A program made the translations under genes and the position numbers. From Alphaproteobacteria bacterium (GTDB taxonomy: Bacteria; Pseudomonadota; Alphaproteobacteria; Caulobacterales; Maricaulaceae): DNA of 6,790 bases. Location of the stretch: assembly GCA_030428405.1 (NCBI GenBank), contig JAUIEH010000151.1, forward strand, positions 1 through 6,790, read 5' to 3'. Shown piece after piece: positions 5,958-6,790 of this stretch (its first letter is position 1; each line of letters starts with the position of its first letter). Under the pieces are notes generated by a model. The model did no database searches. It saw nothing but the letters and a program-made list of their open reading frames with translations, and was not told the DNA's origin.

Positions 5958-6790
5958 ATGAGGGGATGGCTGTTGGCCGGTGTGGCCGCCGGCGCGATGG
6001 GGGCTTTCGGCGCATTGGCGCAGGACGTCGAGGCGACGCCGGAGGCCGAGGCTGTTGCCGCGCGTGAAACGATCACGGTCTACGGGACGTCGAATCCGCT
6101 GCCGGCGTTTGAGTATCCGGGTCAGGTCTCGGTCATTTCCCGCGAAGAAATCGAACTGTTCGCACCGAGCGCCATTTCCGACGTGCTGCGCGATTCGCCG
6201 GGCGTGGAGATGAGCGGGGGACCGCGGCGCAACGGCGAAACGCCGAGCATTCGCGGCTTCGGCCGGCTTAACGTGCTCGTCCTGCTCGATGGCGCGCGTC
6301 AGTCATTCAATTCCGGCCATGACGGCTCGTTCTTCGTCGATCCGGAGCTGTTGCGTTCCGCCGAGGTCGTGCGAGGCCCGGCCTCGGCGCTTTACGGCTC
6401 GGGCGCCGTCGGCGGCGTGCTTGCGTTTGAAACCGTGGACGCTTCCGACCTGCTCGAAGACGGCGAGACGATGGGGGCGCGCTTCCGCGTCGGCTATCAG
6501 GGCGCGAATGAAGAGATGTTCGCGGGCGTTTCCGGCTTTGCTAATTACGGCGCGCTCGACGTTCTGGCGAGTTTCGGCTGGCGCGATTCCGGAGACATCG
6601 AACTCGGCTCCGGCTTCACGCTGCCGTCCGATGACGACATCACGACAGGCCTCGTCTCAGGCGGCTACGATTTCGGGCACGGATATTCTGTAGACGCCTC
6701 GTGGCAGAGCTTCCGCAATGAAGCCGTCGAGCCGGACAATCCCCAGGGCCAAAGCGTCGATGACGGATCGCCGACATTCAACACGGTCGA
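5958..6790 (+). CDS. TonB-dependent receptor, hemoglobin/transferrin/lactoferrin type (3' end outside window)
   Basis: This is the N-terminal part, 277 codons, of an outer-membrane receptor that imports a bound ligand using TonB energy. A Sec signal peptide ends in GALA|QD (cleavage after residue 21). A TonB box-like ETITV follows at 37-41. The plug domain shows QVSVISREEIE (56-66), DVLRDSPGVE (75-84), SIRGFGRLNVLVLLDGARQ (97-115), SGHDGSFFVDPELL (119-132) and EVVRGPASALYGSGAVGGVLAFET (136-159). The wording of the last three is typical of heme/hemoglobin receptors such as HutA/HmuR. The first barrel strands follow, and the His-bearing FRAP/NPNL region that would support heme binding lies beyond the window. 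ATG 5958 is preferred to the in-frame GTG at 5949 because AGGGG (5945-5949) is 8 bases upstream of the ATG and would overlap the GTG. Fur-like sites upstream fit iron regulation. Ligand remains inferred. Confidence 0.93.
   Translation, partial: MRGWLLAGVAAGAMGAFGALAQDVEATPEAEAVAARETITVYGTSNPLPAFEYPGQVSVISREEIELFAPSAISDVLRDSPGVEMSGGPRRNGETPSIRGFGRLNVLVLLDGARQSFNSGHDGSFFVDPELLRSAEVVRGPASALYGSGAVGGVLAFETVDASDLLEDGETMGARFRVGYQGANEEMFAGVSGFANYGALDVLASFGWRDSGDIELGSGFTLPSDDDITTGLVSGGYDFGHGYSVDASWQSFRNEAVEPDNPQGQSVDDGSPTFNTV

Overview
The window is GC-rich, densely coding DNA from a Gram-negative bacterium. A lipid A/Kdo operon pairing a DUF374-type acyltransferase with waaA and lpxK, an LpxK with the DDGFQN variant, and an iron-type TonB receptor suggest an alphaproteobacterium. 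The Caulobacterales/Maricaulales/Hyphomonadaceae area is my guess; it is inference, as no rRNA or other taxonomic marker is present. No tRNA, rRNA, CRISPR array, insertion sequence or phage gene was seen.

Left part (1-3877, all minus strand). Read in the direction of transcription, the order is a six-helix membrane protein of unknown function (3877-3317), an EVE-domain protein (3226-2798), a DUF374 lysophospholipid-acyltransferase-like protein (2791-1967), the Kdo transferase WaaA (1960-674) and the lipid A 4'-kinase LpxK (687 to the window edge, cut at its 3' end). The last four are separated by 6 bp and 6 bp, then overlap by 14 bp, so they are almost certainly one transcript. LpxK phosphorylates the tetraacyl disaccharide to give lipid IVA, WaaA adds Kdo, and the DUF374 protein is a plausible acyltransferase for the same molecule.

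Middle (3878-4784). A 137-bp divergent intergenic region holds an 8-bp inverted repeat next to the start of a plus-strand cysteine-based phosphatase (4015-4725) with an HCKSGADR signature loop. Its stop codon lies in an 11-bp tandem duplication, followed by a GC-rich hairpin between two convergent genes.

Right part (4785-6790). A predicted lipoprotein that looks like the DUF6607 family (4785-5807, minus) is divergent from a TonB-dependent receptor of the hemoglobin/transferrin/lactoferrin type (5958 to the window edge, plus, cut at its 3' end). The 150 bp between them carry two Fur-box-like sequences, each about 40 bp from one of the two start codons. This suggests an iron-regulated outer-membrane pair, probably for heme or iron uptake, in which the lipoprotein's role is not established. 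It is the most interesting part of the window.
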